A stretch of 64,000 nucleotides of DNA, from the NCBI GenBank assembly GCA_947579605.1, contig OX388324.1:20095746-20159745 (forward strand), written 5' to 3'. A program made the translations under genes and the position numbers. The notes beneath the pieces were generated by a model, which did not search any database, was not told the origin of the DNA, and saw only the letters and a list, made by a program, of their open reading frames with translations. This DNA is from Athripsodes cinereus (taxonomy: Eukaryota > Arthropoda > Insecta > Trichoptera > Leptoceridae). This document shows positions 46,841 through 56,889 of this stretch, piece by piece (position 1 is the first letter of the stretch; the number at the start of each line of letters is the position of its first letter).

Positions 46841-46864
46841 CGGCCTTTTTTCTACGGGCCCGAC
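46841..46864 (-). repeat. Right terminal inverted repeat of the Sola-like element
   Basis: Inverse of 42725-42748: ends ttctacgggcccgacg and is followed by atat. The transposase gene starts 400 bp inside this end, so its promoter must lie between 46443 and here. Confidence 0.85.
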
Positions 46865-46924
46865 GATATGTTTTTATGTGTGTAAGCTTCTTCTTATATT
46901 AATGGGGATGGATTGATTCACCGG

Positions 46925-47077
46925 CGTGCACATAAATGGAATAACACAAACTATCGACCAACTGATAAACGAGTGTCCCACATATGCATTCCAAGGAGAA
47001 CTTCAGGACTTACACGCACTTACAGATAACGCGATCCGGTGGCTGCGGAATTTGGAGGTCATAAAAATGTATTTTTA
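46925..47077 (+). pseudogene. Jockey/R1-like LINE C-terminus
   Basis: The frame reads TIDQLINECPTYAFQGELQD, then LHALTDNAIRWLRNLEV and a stop near 47077. The pattern QT.D..+.ECP....F.G....LH.L...A..WL..L.+ is the characteristic end of a jockey-type ORF2. It lies just right of the Sola-like element and is 5'-truncated. Confidence 0.7.
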
Positions 47078-47944
47078 AACTCGAAGGATGGAAAAAAACA
47101 CAATTTAAAAAAAAAAAGCTTAAAATCAAAATGAGAAAAAATCATTTTTAGAAATCGATTAAATTGAGTAAAACAAAATACGCTGTTTTTTTATACTTTA
47201 TAAGTAAATCAAATGCCTTTTGAAACTAATCCATCTTCAGTGCCAGGCTCTTAAAATTTTCACTCCCGGCACTGCAGGTGGACTTATTGCTTGATACAAT
47301 TATTTAATGAAAGAAAACCCTGCTTTGTGTTTTGCCCGTTTTTAATTATTAAATATTTACATTACAGAGACTTCTTGATGTCTTATTTTTCTATGCTATG
47401 AAGAGGACTAAGTGGATTTTTATATCCCGTTGCTACCTCATTTGAAGGATGTATCGTAATGGCCACGTAAAAGTTGTAATTTTAATATTTCTTCATACAA
47501 ATTAATAAGCGTTAGATTTAATAATTATTCATCAATTAATTCATCTTCTGCAGATGATATTTAGATTTTTCAACAATTGCCTAATCATTCCGTCCGTCCA
47601 TCTGCCAAATATTCCAGTTCGTTAATTCAATAGATTAAACTAATTTTATAGTCAGCCTGTACATCTGTTAGTGATAGTGGTGTTAATTACTTTTTAGTAA
47701 CACTGTGTGCCGATGTAGGCCAGCGTGACTTTGTAAAAGATTTGATAGAGTCTGTAATTTGAACTATTTGAAAATGTGGACGTTCATTTTGTGTGTATAG
47801 TAAAATGAACAGAAATTAATATAAAAGCTTAAATTTTTTGACCTTATTAAAGCTTTTGAACTGAAAAAACAATTATAAGGATTTGAACTTTAATGTTTTT
47901 TTAAAATAATGAGTTGGGTTTATACTAAAGTAACACGTATAAGA
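47078..47944. other. AT-rich stretch, nothing recognised
   Basis: No coding or repeat signal. Confidence 0.4.
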
Positions 47945-48250
47945 TATTTTTAATGCCACTGTACCATCACGACACAAGTGGAGTTGCCAGCAGACCAGAG
48001 TTCGTCGATAGCCTGGAGGTAGAGTCTCGGCCTCGTGAACAATGGGTCCGTGGTTCGATACCAGGTGCCGGCAAACTCCCCTTTCACGACACAAGCTTTT
48101 AGTTGCTTACTGTGAAAGGTGTATAAAAGGTTGTATTTGGGTTTATAACAAAACCCAGATATATCTTAAAAAAAAGATCTTCTCTTTTTGCCAACAAAAA
48201 AATAATATATTCAGGATGGGTAACAAATCTCATCGCTGAATTTATATTAA
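47945..48250 (+). repeat. Unclassified dispersed repeat, copy split by SINE-A
   Basis: Module one (atcacgacacaagtggagtt, gccagcagaccag) precedes the SINE. Modules tttttgccaacaaaaaaata and tcaggatgggtaacaaatct follow it. The SINE sits at almost the same place in the repeat as the foldback does in the copy at 4715-5035. Confidence 0.6.
47997..48175 (+). mobile_element. SINE-A, near full-length
   Basis: Head gagttcgtcgatagcctgg then ggtagagtctcggcctc, B box gtggttcgataccaggtg, body actcccctttcacgacac, and an A-tail to 48175. It differs from the copy at 19226-19410 at scattered positions, including an extra ttg in the middle. The target duplication is not clear. Confidence 0.85.
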
Positions 48251-48842
48251 TATATAAGAAGATATGTATAATAGTATAAAAGATTCTCATGATGGTGATT
48301 TTGACTGGCGGCTCTTCAAACCTGCCCATGAGGCAATTTTGGTTTCAATGTTCATTTCTCAATAATGTTCAAGTACCTATGTACTAACATTTTTGTGTAA
48401 TGAGGTAAAAACTTACCAAATGAATAAAAGAACTTCGTTCCTACCCATAATATTAAGGATGATAAACTTAAAAAAAATCTCTAGAAATCGTGAGCTAAAT
48501 CGACTCATTTTCATTATAAACTTCGAGTAGTAAAAATATAATAATATAATACCGTAAAGCAAGTAGAAAAAAGTGGTGAAAACGAACGTTTCCGTTTAAG
48601 GATAAGAAATAAATACGAAAAATTTGATTTTCCTTTGTGCCTTAGGAAATTGTACTGACATCATTTTTACAAGTAGATAATAATATATCTCCCAAAATTT
48701 AATAATGAAAAATCATATATTTCATAAAATAATTTTGTAGATGATGTGTTCGAAGCAGACAATCCGTATAAATTCATGTATACCGAGTTTGATTGCAAAC
48801 TAAACATCTAAAATTCAGCGATTAGGCTACCACTAATCCTGA
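48251..48842. other. AT-rich stretch, nothing recognised
   Basis: No coding or repeat signal. Confidence 0.4.
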
Positions 48843-49320
48843 TTGTCTTATTTCTGTATACTAGATACTACGTATGCAAGCGAGACATGGACGTGGTTGA
48901 AGAAGGACGAAAGTGGAATAAATGCAGTGGAGATGCGATCGTTCATCAGAACGGTTGGTAAAATGCTGCTTGGTAGAGTGAAGAATGAGCGGAAACAACA
49001 GAGCGTTGAGGACAGAATACGCGTGAATAAACTACGGTAATTTGGACATGTCGAACGAATGGACGAGGTAAGAATGACAAAGAATATATAAGTACTACTT
49101 GTCTGAAAGAAAGGGTGTGAGGAGGCGCGGGCGTCCGAGAACCACATGGATCAAATTCTCTAGGACGTCTGTAAGTTGAGTAAGAGAAATCGACGTGCGT
49201 GTGTGAGAAACTGTATTAATGTGGAGGATGTGCGTAAAGATATGTAGATCTGTTTGGCGTTCCGTTCTCTCTGCCTAACCCACTTGAGACACGGCGTGAG
49301 TGTATAGTAAAGTTTAGTAT
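48843..49320 (+). pseudogene. RTE-like LINE 3' end (YPTWDTA family), longest plus-strand copy
   Basis: Reads YASETWTWLKKDESGINAVE, then MRSFIRTVGKMLLGRVKNER, then after a stop FGHVERMDEVRMTK, later LSKRNRRACVRNCINVED, and ends in the tatagtaaag tail near 49310. ETW...INAVEMR is the RT thumb. Several stops and frame changes show an old copy. Confidence 0.75.
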
Positions 49321-50030
49321 ATAAGTATACTATATAGTTTGGTTGCAATTAATTTTTATTTATATATTTATTTATTATTATATATTTTATGTAAGAGGTC
49401 TTAACTCTAAGCAATAATGTTATTATCATGAATATAAGTGGATCAGCAACAGTATTTGATCACAGTACATCAAGTACAAAAGTCCGAGACTGTAAAATCA
49501 GGCTAAATAATATCTCAAATATCTTAAGCAATGTCGGGTTTCTAAAGCTGAAAATAATATTATATTATTCCTCGAATGATGTACATTTTTCATTGGGATT
49601 GTTATTTTTAATAAATTTGCTATCAATTTATGTGATTTAGTACCCTTATAACACAAGTCAGTGTGGCACAGGGTCGGCTAAAGGGTCGGGAATTATTAGA
49701 GCAAGGGTTGACACAAGTGATATATATGCCTCATATATCACTGCATAATAATAACAGTGAAAAATACATATATATTATTGTGTCAAGAGCTAATTTAGAT
49801 AACATTTCTCTTTGCAAAGAGACTAACGGCCGGTTCCATATGAAGTTTAATTAAAAAAATAAGTATAAAAAGTTAACGATAAAGTCAATTTAATTTTTGA
49901 AGTTACATTAACTTGATTTTTTAAAACAAAATAAAATTGAAGTCCAATTGCCACAATCAAAATAGAAATTTTCAAAATTCCTCAGAAGGAATTTTTATTT
50001 GCCTCGTTACTAAAGTCTTTTGGTTTAAAG
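49321..50030. other. AT-rich stretch, nothing recognised
   Basis: No coding or repeat signal. Confidence 0.4.
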
Positions 50031-50271
50031 TTTTATTGATATTAAAATGATTAAATTAAAACACTGTTATTTTCACTGTGTAAATTTTATTTTGACAGAG
50101 GCCATTCGGACTTAGTCCATCTTCAATGCCGTCAACTTAGTTCAGTTCCATCTTCACTGAACTAAGTTGACGGCAATGAAGATGGACTAAGTCCGAAAGG
50201 CCTCTGCCAAAATAAAATTTACACAGTGAAAGTAACAGTGTTTTAACTTAATCATTTTAATATTAATAAAA
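50031..50271. mobile_element. 241-bp near-perfect palindrome
   Basis: The arms of about 114 bp (left starts ttttattgatattaaaatga) are inverted copies with few mismatches, around a short loop (ttccatctt) near 50151. The centre part of the arms is ctgaactaagttgacgg. Probably a foldback MITE, but no obvious target duplication is visible and no partner copy is in the window. Confidence 0.8.
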
Positions 50272-50695
50272 ATGAACTTTCATAAGGTCACCACCGAAAA
50301 AATAGAATACACAAAGTTTTATCTTTATGTTAAAAAAAACTATCTTTATCTTAAAAAAATATTTTATAGTCATCTTAAAATAAAATATGAAGATTTGTAC
50401 CTACCTTTTAGTTTTCTTTTTTAATTAACGCAAATGCAAAAAATGTAATAATGAAAACGGGGAGAGTATTTAAAGCGCCATCTTTGTGCCATAGCACCTC
50501 GAGGACGCTGTACATGATATTGTTTTATCTTTAACTAAGTTGTATGTGTCAAGAATAATATTCATTGAAATCTCCTACACAAGCGCTGGCTCACTTTCTG
50601 GAGGGGTATAAAACGTACTTGTTTTTCAGAAAGTTATAAAAATATGTACCTACATATAATATTGTGTTAATATAAATTACGTTTAGTAAAAATTA
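50272..50695. other. AT-rich stretch, nothing recognised
   Basis: No coding or repeat signal. Confidence 0.4.
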
Positions 50696-50806
50696 TTTTT
50701 TTTTTTTTTTTTAAAAAAAGATATATCTGGGTTTTGTTTGTTATAAACCCAAATTTATACAACCTTATACACCTTTCATAGTAAGCTACTAAAAGCTTGT
50801 GTCGTA
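50696..50806 (-). mobile_element. SINE-A copy, 5'-truncated
   Basis: On the minus strand: acgacacaagcttttagtag, then gtataaggttgtataaattt, and gggtttataacaaac with an A-tail. 3' half only. Confidence 0.75.
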
Positions 50807-51524
50807 ATCACGTCGCAATAAAAAATCTTGTTCCTTCAATATGATTAATCCATCCCGTTACAAACTTAAAAAGCTCTTTCAATGAGAGGTTATTATTTCA
50901 ATTTGTCAATAACATACATATATATTATTATTTCCTCATTATGTCACCAATTCTCCGCCACATTCGTTATACTAAAATCAAATAAATTAAAAGCAAACAA
51001 AAATTACATAATGAATGATTTATTGTCATAATTTGACATTCGACGCTCTTCAGGAGCAAAGGGTTAAAGCAATAGTATTTTCCATCAGTAAAAACGAATG
51101 TGTTACTTTTGTATATTACCTATATTATGTTTGTCAGACGATTTATCCAACGCCGTTTAATGTAGCATCCATTTCAAGGTCATACATCCGATTTGAAATG
51201 TTGCCCTCCAAGAATTTCCTAATGCACATAGGTAAAATATGATCATAAGAAACGCCATCAAATTTATCATCAAACACTGCATCAATGCTATGTATGAGAT
51301 TTACACATCGAATATCATTGTAGCATCACGTTGGATTGTATAATTTTCTAAATTAAACACTAGCGAAGATAAAATCAAAGCATTTTTTATCGTGATAGCC
51401 TAAAACTTGTACTAACCATAAATTAATGAATACTTCTTATTTGAAAAACTAACAATGAAAGCTATTTATTTTATGATAAAAACTTGTAGAAAATAAAAAA
51501 ATAAAAACTATTTATCTATCTATA
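50807..51524. other. AT-rich stretch, nothing recognised
   Basis: A 75-codon plus-strand ORF at 51015-51242 has no known motif. Confidence 0.4.
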
Positions 51525-51815
51525 CTCAAGAAGACGGCACCTGTAGATTTTGTGAAGAAGAGGCAGAGACTCCTCGACATCTCTTGTCGGACTGCAATGC
51601 CGTGGGATTCGTAAGAATCAAAGCCCTAGGTAGACCCTGGGTAGAAGTGGAGTCTTTCCACACCTTGGATCTCCTCAAGATCCTGGACTTCATGAGATGT
51701 CTAGGACTTGAGGGTTCGCTTTGACTGGCAACACCAGGAAAGCTTAGTAGTGAACGTACAATAGATATTATAGGTCGCGGTACATACCATACCCCAAAAT
51801 ATAAATAAATAAAAT
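51525..51815 (+). pseudogene. Jockey/R1-like LINE C-terminus and 3' UTR
   Basis: The frame reads QEDGTCRFCEEEAETPRHLL, then SDCNAVGFVRIKALGRPWVE, with a stop after GLEGSL. C-x2-C-x(n)-T-x2-H-x3-x-C is the C-terminal Cys/His motif after the RNase H region of jockey/R1-type ORF2 proteins. A short 3' UTR ends in an aaatataaataaataaaat tail near 51813. Only the last 65 or so codons are present. Confidence 0.75.
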
Positions 51816-51827
51816 CTATCTATATAT

Positions 51828-52045
51828 AGCACCCCAGGTGGGATAGGTAAAGAGAACAGATCATGCTTTGTATATTTCTTTCGTTTCCTCTGCCTTAATC
51901 CAATTTCTCATACATGCCCTCCGATTTCTCTATCTCAACACACGTCCACCCATGAGCATTATTTATCCACGTGATGAATCCACGTTATGGAACGTCTACG
52001 TTTTTCCTCTTCTTTCAGTAAATTAAACCCTCTTCGTAGTATTTT
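51828..52045 (-). pseudogene. RTE-like LINE 3' end (YPTWDTA family)
   Basis: On the minus strand it encodes in pieces VDRRACMRNW-like and EEAKEI-like segments, with the cacctggggtgctatata terminus. It aligns with 54666-54900. It directly follows the A-tail of the LINE fragment at 51525-51815. Confidence 0.6.
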
Positions 52046-52554
52046 TTCAATTTAAATTAAATATATTATGAAAAGCAGTAAACTGAAGCAAAGCATAGTA
52101 CAAAAGCATATTTAAATTTAAAATCAGAACTTGTTATCATTTTTCACAGTAAATTAAATTTGAATTTCAAAACAGAAACAGGTAGCAGGCATTATATAAA
52201 GGCTAACATCCCTTTGTAGTCTAAATATTAAGCTTAAGGTAAACAGAAGAAAAGAAATATTATCCCCTTCGTAAGGATACTTCGTTCACCCTTTATCGCT
52301 CCTTTCAAAAACGTAAGACAATAACCAACAACCGTATATCAGTGTAGAAAGAAATCACATAAAAAAATCACCGCTCATGAATTTTTGGCATCTGCGCCTT
52401 GCTCTCAACAGAAATATTGAAGAGTAAAAATGAATAGGAAAATCTATTTATTATTTTATGAATTTTTGACACAGCCAGATGTGGGAGACTGAATTACCTT
52501 ACTAAGAAGTGAAAATGTTATCATATTTTTGATTATCAAACAACCTCAGAATAT
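52046..52554. other. AT-rich stretch, nothing recognised
   Basis: No coding or repeat signal. Confidence 0.4.
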
Positions 52555-52680
52555 CATTCCAATCAATTCAACTCAGGAAACGATCAGAAACATTCTGTTA
52601 ACTCCGGGAATCGAACTCATTACCCCTTGCTTTCAAGGCATGTCTAAAGACCGCTAGTCAACCTATTCGAATAAGTATTA
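52555..52680 (-). mobile_element. tRNA-derived SINE fragment (SINE-D)
   Basis: On the minus strand: taggttgactagcggtcttt, then ccttgaaagcaaggggtaat and gagttcgattcccggagtta, resembling A box, anticodon region and B box of a tRNA. The acceptor stem does not pair and sequence continues past it (gtttctgatcgtttcctga). Single copy in this window. Confidence 0.5.
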
Positions 52681-53284
52681 CCTAAGCAAATAGGTATAAT
52701 GCACATGGTACACATACATATGTTCATTATTATGTGAACTTCCTTAAGGAATGCATAATACAGAGTTTATGAATGGGCTCAAAGCTTGGTTTAGAGTACT
52801 CTTCAATTTATCCCGGGCAACATCTCTCATTCCTTCACATCATGCTCATCACATGTTTCAGAAATAGTTGACAGTTACATATATAATAATATAGTTCATT
52901 CAACTCGATATTTTTTCATGCGTTGATTTTAAAATTTTATACATTCTCATACAGTTCACATTTTTCAAAGTAAAAAGCATCACCTGTTGTAGTTCAAAGA
53001 AAAAAAACTACTTCAAACGGACTTCTAACTGGCGCAGTCTAGAGCAAAAGAGGTACAAAAGTGGGTTTCAACATTATTATTACCATCGCAATCTTAAAAT
53101 GTATAATGTCTTTCCTTTGAGCAATCAGATGGAATAAATAATAGAAGTTATAACTACCTTACGTTTGAATTTAACAGACGTTTTGTTTCCGTATTTTAAA
53201 TATTGTGAGACGGGAAATAATATTGCGGAAAAGGAAGTGAAACAAAATAATAAACTTTAACAAACATAATTTCATTATGCTACA
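52681..53284. other. AT-rich stretch, nothing recognised
   Basis: No coding or repeat signal. Confidence 0.4.
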
Positions 53285-53480
53285 ATGTAGGTATACTATC
53301 ACGGCAAATCTTGCAAGTGGGGTAGCCACCGGGTCAATGCATACAATTAACATGCAGAATGTATTCTCCATGCCAATTAAAAAATTAGGCATTTGAATTG
53401 GTGGCATGCCTTATCGCTGAATGATGTTAATTTTTGTCTTATACGTTGGCCTTTACGAAAACACTCATATTCTGAACCAG
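53285..53480 (+). repeat. Unclassified dispersed repeat, copy
   Basis: caagtggggtagccaccggg, then ttctccatgccaattaaaaa, aattggtggcatgccttatc and ttggcctttacgaaaacact. All modules are present in the standard order. Confidence 0.55.
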
Positions 53481-54124
53481 GGATTTCAAGGGTTAACCAT
53501 TATGCTCTTTTTCGTGAAGATATTATTTTTTATTTTTATTTTTTTATTTTAATAACATATACGGCACAAGGCCATTAAACATATACAAAAAATCAAAAAT
53601 AGTTCGATGCAATACAACAATTATTTCAAACGCAGTAACATTTACTTATCACACACACACATACACACAACCATACAATGCAGCAATATAAAACTATAGC
53701 ACCCGCCAGTATACAAACTTATTTTATAACAATTACAGATTATCCACATTAAAGCAACAATGCTGCTATCCCACTCACACTAACCATCGTCCGCATAAAC
53801 AGACACCGGGTACAGAGAGGGACGGCATCACAATCATAATGTTAAATCATTTTTTTTAATTAATTGATTTATTTTTTTACACATCGTAGCATATCCAAAT
53901 CAACACAGCAATTTACATAAAAAAATGTGATGTTATACAATGGACAGATAATTTATTTATTTATTCATGAATGTTTGACTAAGGTACACGCCTTTTTACA
54001 ATCAACATGGAAATTATACAGTTTTCAATTATAATAATTACTATATTGATAATTTATTCGATCTAACCACACCGTATTTATATGAATTGATTTAATAATT
54101 TTAGGTATTAACTAGTAATACAAA
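53481..54124. other. AT-rich stretch with CA-rich patch
   Basis: A small cacaca patch lies at 53650-53670. Nothing else. Confidence 0.4.
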
Positions 54125-54232
54125 AATGGCATAGGATCGAATGGTGTGGGAGGAAATGAAGAAGGCCTTTCCTTCCTTCTTCGAGGAGTGAACGGAAGTG
54201 AACTAAGCAGAAGAAGAAGAAATAAATAATAT
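54125..54232 (+). pseudogene. Very short RTE-like LINE 3' end with GAAGAA tail
   Basis: Pieces of the frame resemble KAFPSFFEE followed by the region encoding an NGSELSRRRRN-type end, then gcagaagaagaagaaataaa. This is the usual end of one RTE-like family. Only about 35 codons remain. Confidence 0.5.
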
Positions 54233-54665
54233 TGATAGTACATTGATTAAAGACATTCACAAAAAAAAATGTCTAAGAAGGAAACAAGAAAATAATCTCT
54301 ACATTACGCGGAAGAGATAATTAAATGCAGCAAGATTAAATCTAGTGGTAGGTATGTCCTTTGTACTCGTGTAGTGTTCCTGAGACTTTATGCCAAACTT
54401 TCTCAATTTACTTCGAGTAATAGTAATTACTTCCGGTTTCCATATACAATTACACGATTGTCATGTTTGTTTCATTAAATAGTAACTACAAGATCTATGC
54501 GTTAACGATTAAAGGATTAATAGATTTAGTTGAAATTTGTTAAAACTATTTCAAATTTGACTATTTACCTACTTATTAGATTTCCCAATAATATAAGAGA
54601 TTAGCGATGAACTGAGTTAATTCTTACAAATAACGATTCAATAAGTAATGAAGTTAATTGTTAAG
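54233..54665. other. AT-rich stretch, nothing recognised
   Basis: No coding or repeat signal. Confidence 0.4.
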
Positions 54666-55070
54666 ATTACTTTTACGCCATGTCCCAGGAGGGGTAGGCA
54701 GAGAGAACGGAACGCCATATATGTATGTAGATTTATCCTTACATACTTCTTTCGCTTCCTCTACATACATTCAGTTTCTCATACATGCACGCCGATTTCT
54801 CTTACTCAGCACGCGTCCGTCCTTAAGAATTTGGTCCACGTGATCAAGCCACGTGGTTCTTGGACGTCCGCGCTTCCTCACACCCCTTCTTTCAGATAAA
54901 TACATCCTCTTCGTCATCCTTTCATCTTGCATTCGCTCAACATGTCCAAACCATTTCAACTTGTTTACACGCATTCTGTCCACAACACTCCTCTGACATC
55001 CGCTCATTCTCCTGATATCCTCATTATTCACTCTATCTCGCAACGTTTTACCAACCATTTATAGTCACTG
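54666..55070 (-). pseudogene. RTE-like LINE C-terminus (YPTWDTA family), best-preserved copy
   Basis: The minus-strand frame from 55058 to 54771 reads MVGKTLRDRVNNEDIRRMSG, then RVNKLKWFGHVERMQDERMT, RKRGRPRTTWLDHVDQILKD and SKRNRRACMRN before it breaks. The next frame continues into EEAKEVCKDK and the LPLLG end near 54680. It contains the thumb and C-terminal region but not the catalytic YADD box. It is the reference for the six other copies of this family. Confidence 0.8.
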
Positions 55071-56339
55071 TGACTTTTTCTTAAAATATCAACTTTATAA
55101 ACTGAGTTAATTTTCCGTTCATGGATGAACGATTTTAACTGAATTTAATTCTCGCTGAATGTTTCGTTCCAGTACAAACGTTTTATTAATACAAATTCAT
55201 GTAGAGAAACTCCATTTTGTAAATTGCATGAGAATATTTCATCGTATTATTCAGTCGCAACAGTAAGATTTGAGGTTATTGCAAAACTTATCTCATTTTG
55301 TTTTATTATTTATACAAATAGTTCAAGAATATATTTTGCATTTTATAATTTACAGATATCAAACACGCTATCAAATTGATTTAATTTTTCTATCATTGTA
55401 AGTGTAGTTTATCGTTGTAAGTTAAAATTAGTGTGGAAAAACTTTTTTCAATTTACCCAATACGAAGAATATGATGCGTAAATCGGACAAAAAGAAAAAA
55501 AATCATTTTTGAACTTGAGAGGTTTATCGCTCAATTGTTCAATGGACTCTCAACCGGAAAACTCATTTTTATGAAGAATAAAAAAGCTTAACATATTGAG
55601 AGAATTATGAACTTACTTGACAGATTTTTGATAAAATAAAAAAAGTTAATTTGTTACGATAAATTAGGTATGTAACAGGGACGAATCAACATGCCTAAAA
55701 ACTTAAGATGAAACAATACTCAAGATTATATTGAAACTTGAAACACAGAACATTTTAATGATAAAGTACTATATATGTTTTATTCTTGCAACGATGACTT
55801 AATATGTATGTTTATTAAGAGATTTTTTTCTATTTAAGGGTTCATGAATAAATAAAGTACCCACCTACTCGAGCTAACTAGAACCCACAATTTGTAAAAT
55901 ACAAACATGTTTCATTGCAAGTACGAGTTTCTCTTTTCGGTGACAGCTTTAACACGGCACAAAGTACAGAGTGCTTAAAAGGGAATCGCAAACTTTTTTA
56001 TGTTAATTCAAAAGGAAAAGTGTAGCATTTTTCACTTAACAAAATGTTTTATATAATTGAAATATGCTTAAGTAAGTATATCAAATATGGAATATTAATC
56101 ATTCACAAAAATACCTTATTTTGTGGGTAACTGAACACATGAACACTTATACAAATAAATTGTGACGGGTTTTCGAGGTTTTTTTTCTCATTGAATCATT
56201 GTTTGAGTTTTATTTCATTTCAAAATTTTTAAGCATTTTACCATTTAATAAATTGTTTGTTGTTTTTTCAATACATTTCAATATAAGAGTAGATTTATGT
56301 ATATGTACTCGTACTATTTTAAGTTAATATTTTCAACTG
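55071..56339. other. AT-rich stretch, nothing recognised
   Basis: No coding or repeat signal. Confidence 0.4.
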
Positions 56340-56475
56340 AAGTTTCTTGGTGGAAATCCATGTTAAATTCATTATAAATAAAACACTTCTTTAGTTTATC
56401 CACCATGACTTTGTTTTACGCGAATCGGCTTTCAAGAGCTTCCGCATTCATCATCAGACTAGCGTAAAAAGCGTA
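56340..56475 (-). mobile_element. Penelope-like 3' fragment with hammerhead-like motif
   Basis: The minus strand reads TAGTCTGATGATGAATGCGG, then GCTCTTGAAAGCCGATTCGC and GTAAAACAAAGTCATGGTGG. A CTGATGA box followed by a short spacer and a GAAA or GTAAA box fits the end of insect Penelope-like elements. A 100-bp AT-rich stretch with ccaagaaacttcag follows. No coding part remains. Confidence 0.45.
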
Positions 56476-56529
56476 TGTAGTATTTTAAAAAGTGTGTGTA
56501 TGTATTACTTATTTTCTTTTTTATACATG

Positions 56530-56882
56530 CATTCTTCTTCTTCTTCTCGTGCCGTATCAGGTCCCCCCGACGTTAGCAATCACTCTGGCGAAGGCTTCCC
56601 TATCCTGCGCGACCCGGAACAGTTCTCCCACATGTCTCATCCCGGTCCAGTGTCTTATATTGCGCAGCCAAGACGTTTGCCTTCTACCAGGACCACGCTG
56701 CCCCTCAATCTTCCCCATCAGTATCAGCTGGAGCAGACTATACCTACTTATCGCCCCGCAGAACGTGACCCAGATATGAAATCTTACGGACCTTAACGTC
56801 CTTCAGCAGCTGTCTACTGCAATTGGCTCTCCTCAAAACCTCCGAGTTGCTGACAATATATGCATTATTGGTTTACAATCCC
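56530..56882 (-). pseudogene. C-terminal part of a non-LTR reverse transcriptase (GPGRRQ family)
   Basis: The minus strand reads NAYIVSNSEVLRRANCSRQL, then LLKDVKVRKISYLGHVLRGD; a small insertion shifts the frame, after which GKIEGQRGPGRRQTSWLRNI and GELFRVAQDREAFA lead to IANVGGT-stop and a GAAGAAGAA tail. This is the thumb-to-C-terminus part. It has lost the catalytic core. Confidence 0.8.
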
Positions 56883-56889
56883 CTGCGCT

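Larger units (their letters stand above)
42725..46864 (-). mobile_element. Sola-like DNA transposon, apparently complete
   Basis: Terminal inverted repeats start CGTCGGGCCCGTAGAATAAA on the left; the right-end complement is CGTCGGGCCCGTAGAAAAAA. ATAT stands directly outside both ends, fitting a 4-bp target duplication, although ATAT is palindromic and a TA duplication with longer repeats fits equally well. Between the ends lies one two-exon transposase gene on the minus strand with no visible defect. Motifs of the CCGTAGAATAAAGG type recur inside both ends (42935, 42984, 43033; 45959, 46011, 46053, 46692). Assignment to Sola rests on the transposase core and a 4-bp duplication; the superfamily is inferred, the transposon structure is seen directly. 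Confidence 0.82.

Noticed and set aside
42725..46864. piggyBac or hAT membership of the intact transposon
   Set aside because: Target flank is ATAT rather than TTAA or an 8-bp duplication, and the transposase lacks the piggyBac and hAT signature blocks.
52585..52670. A tRNA-Ser-like gene on the minus strand
   Set aside because: Acceptor stem mismatches and irregular arm lengths; more likely SINE-derived.
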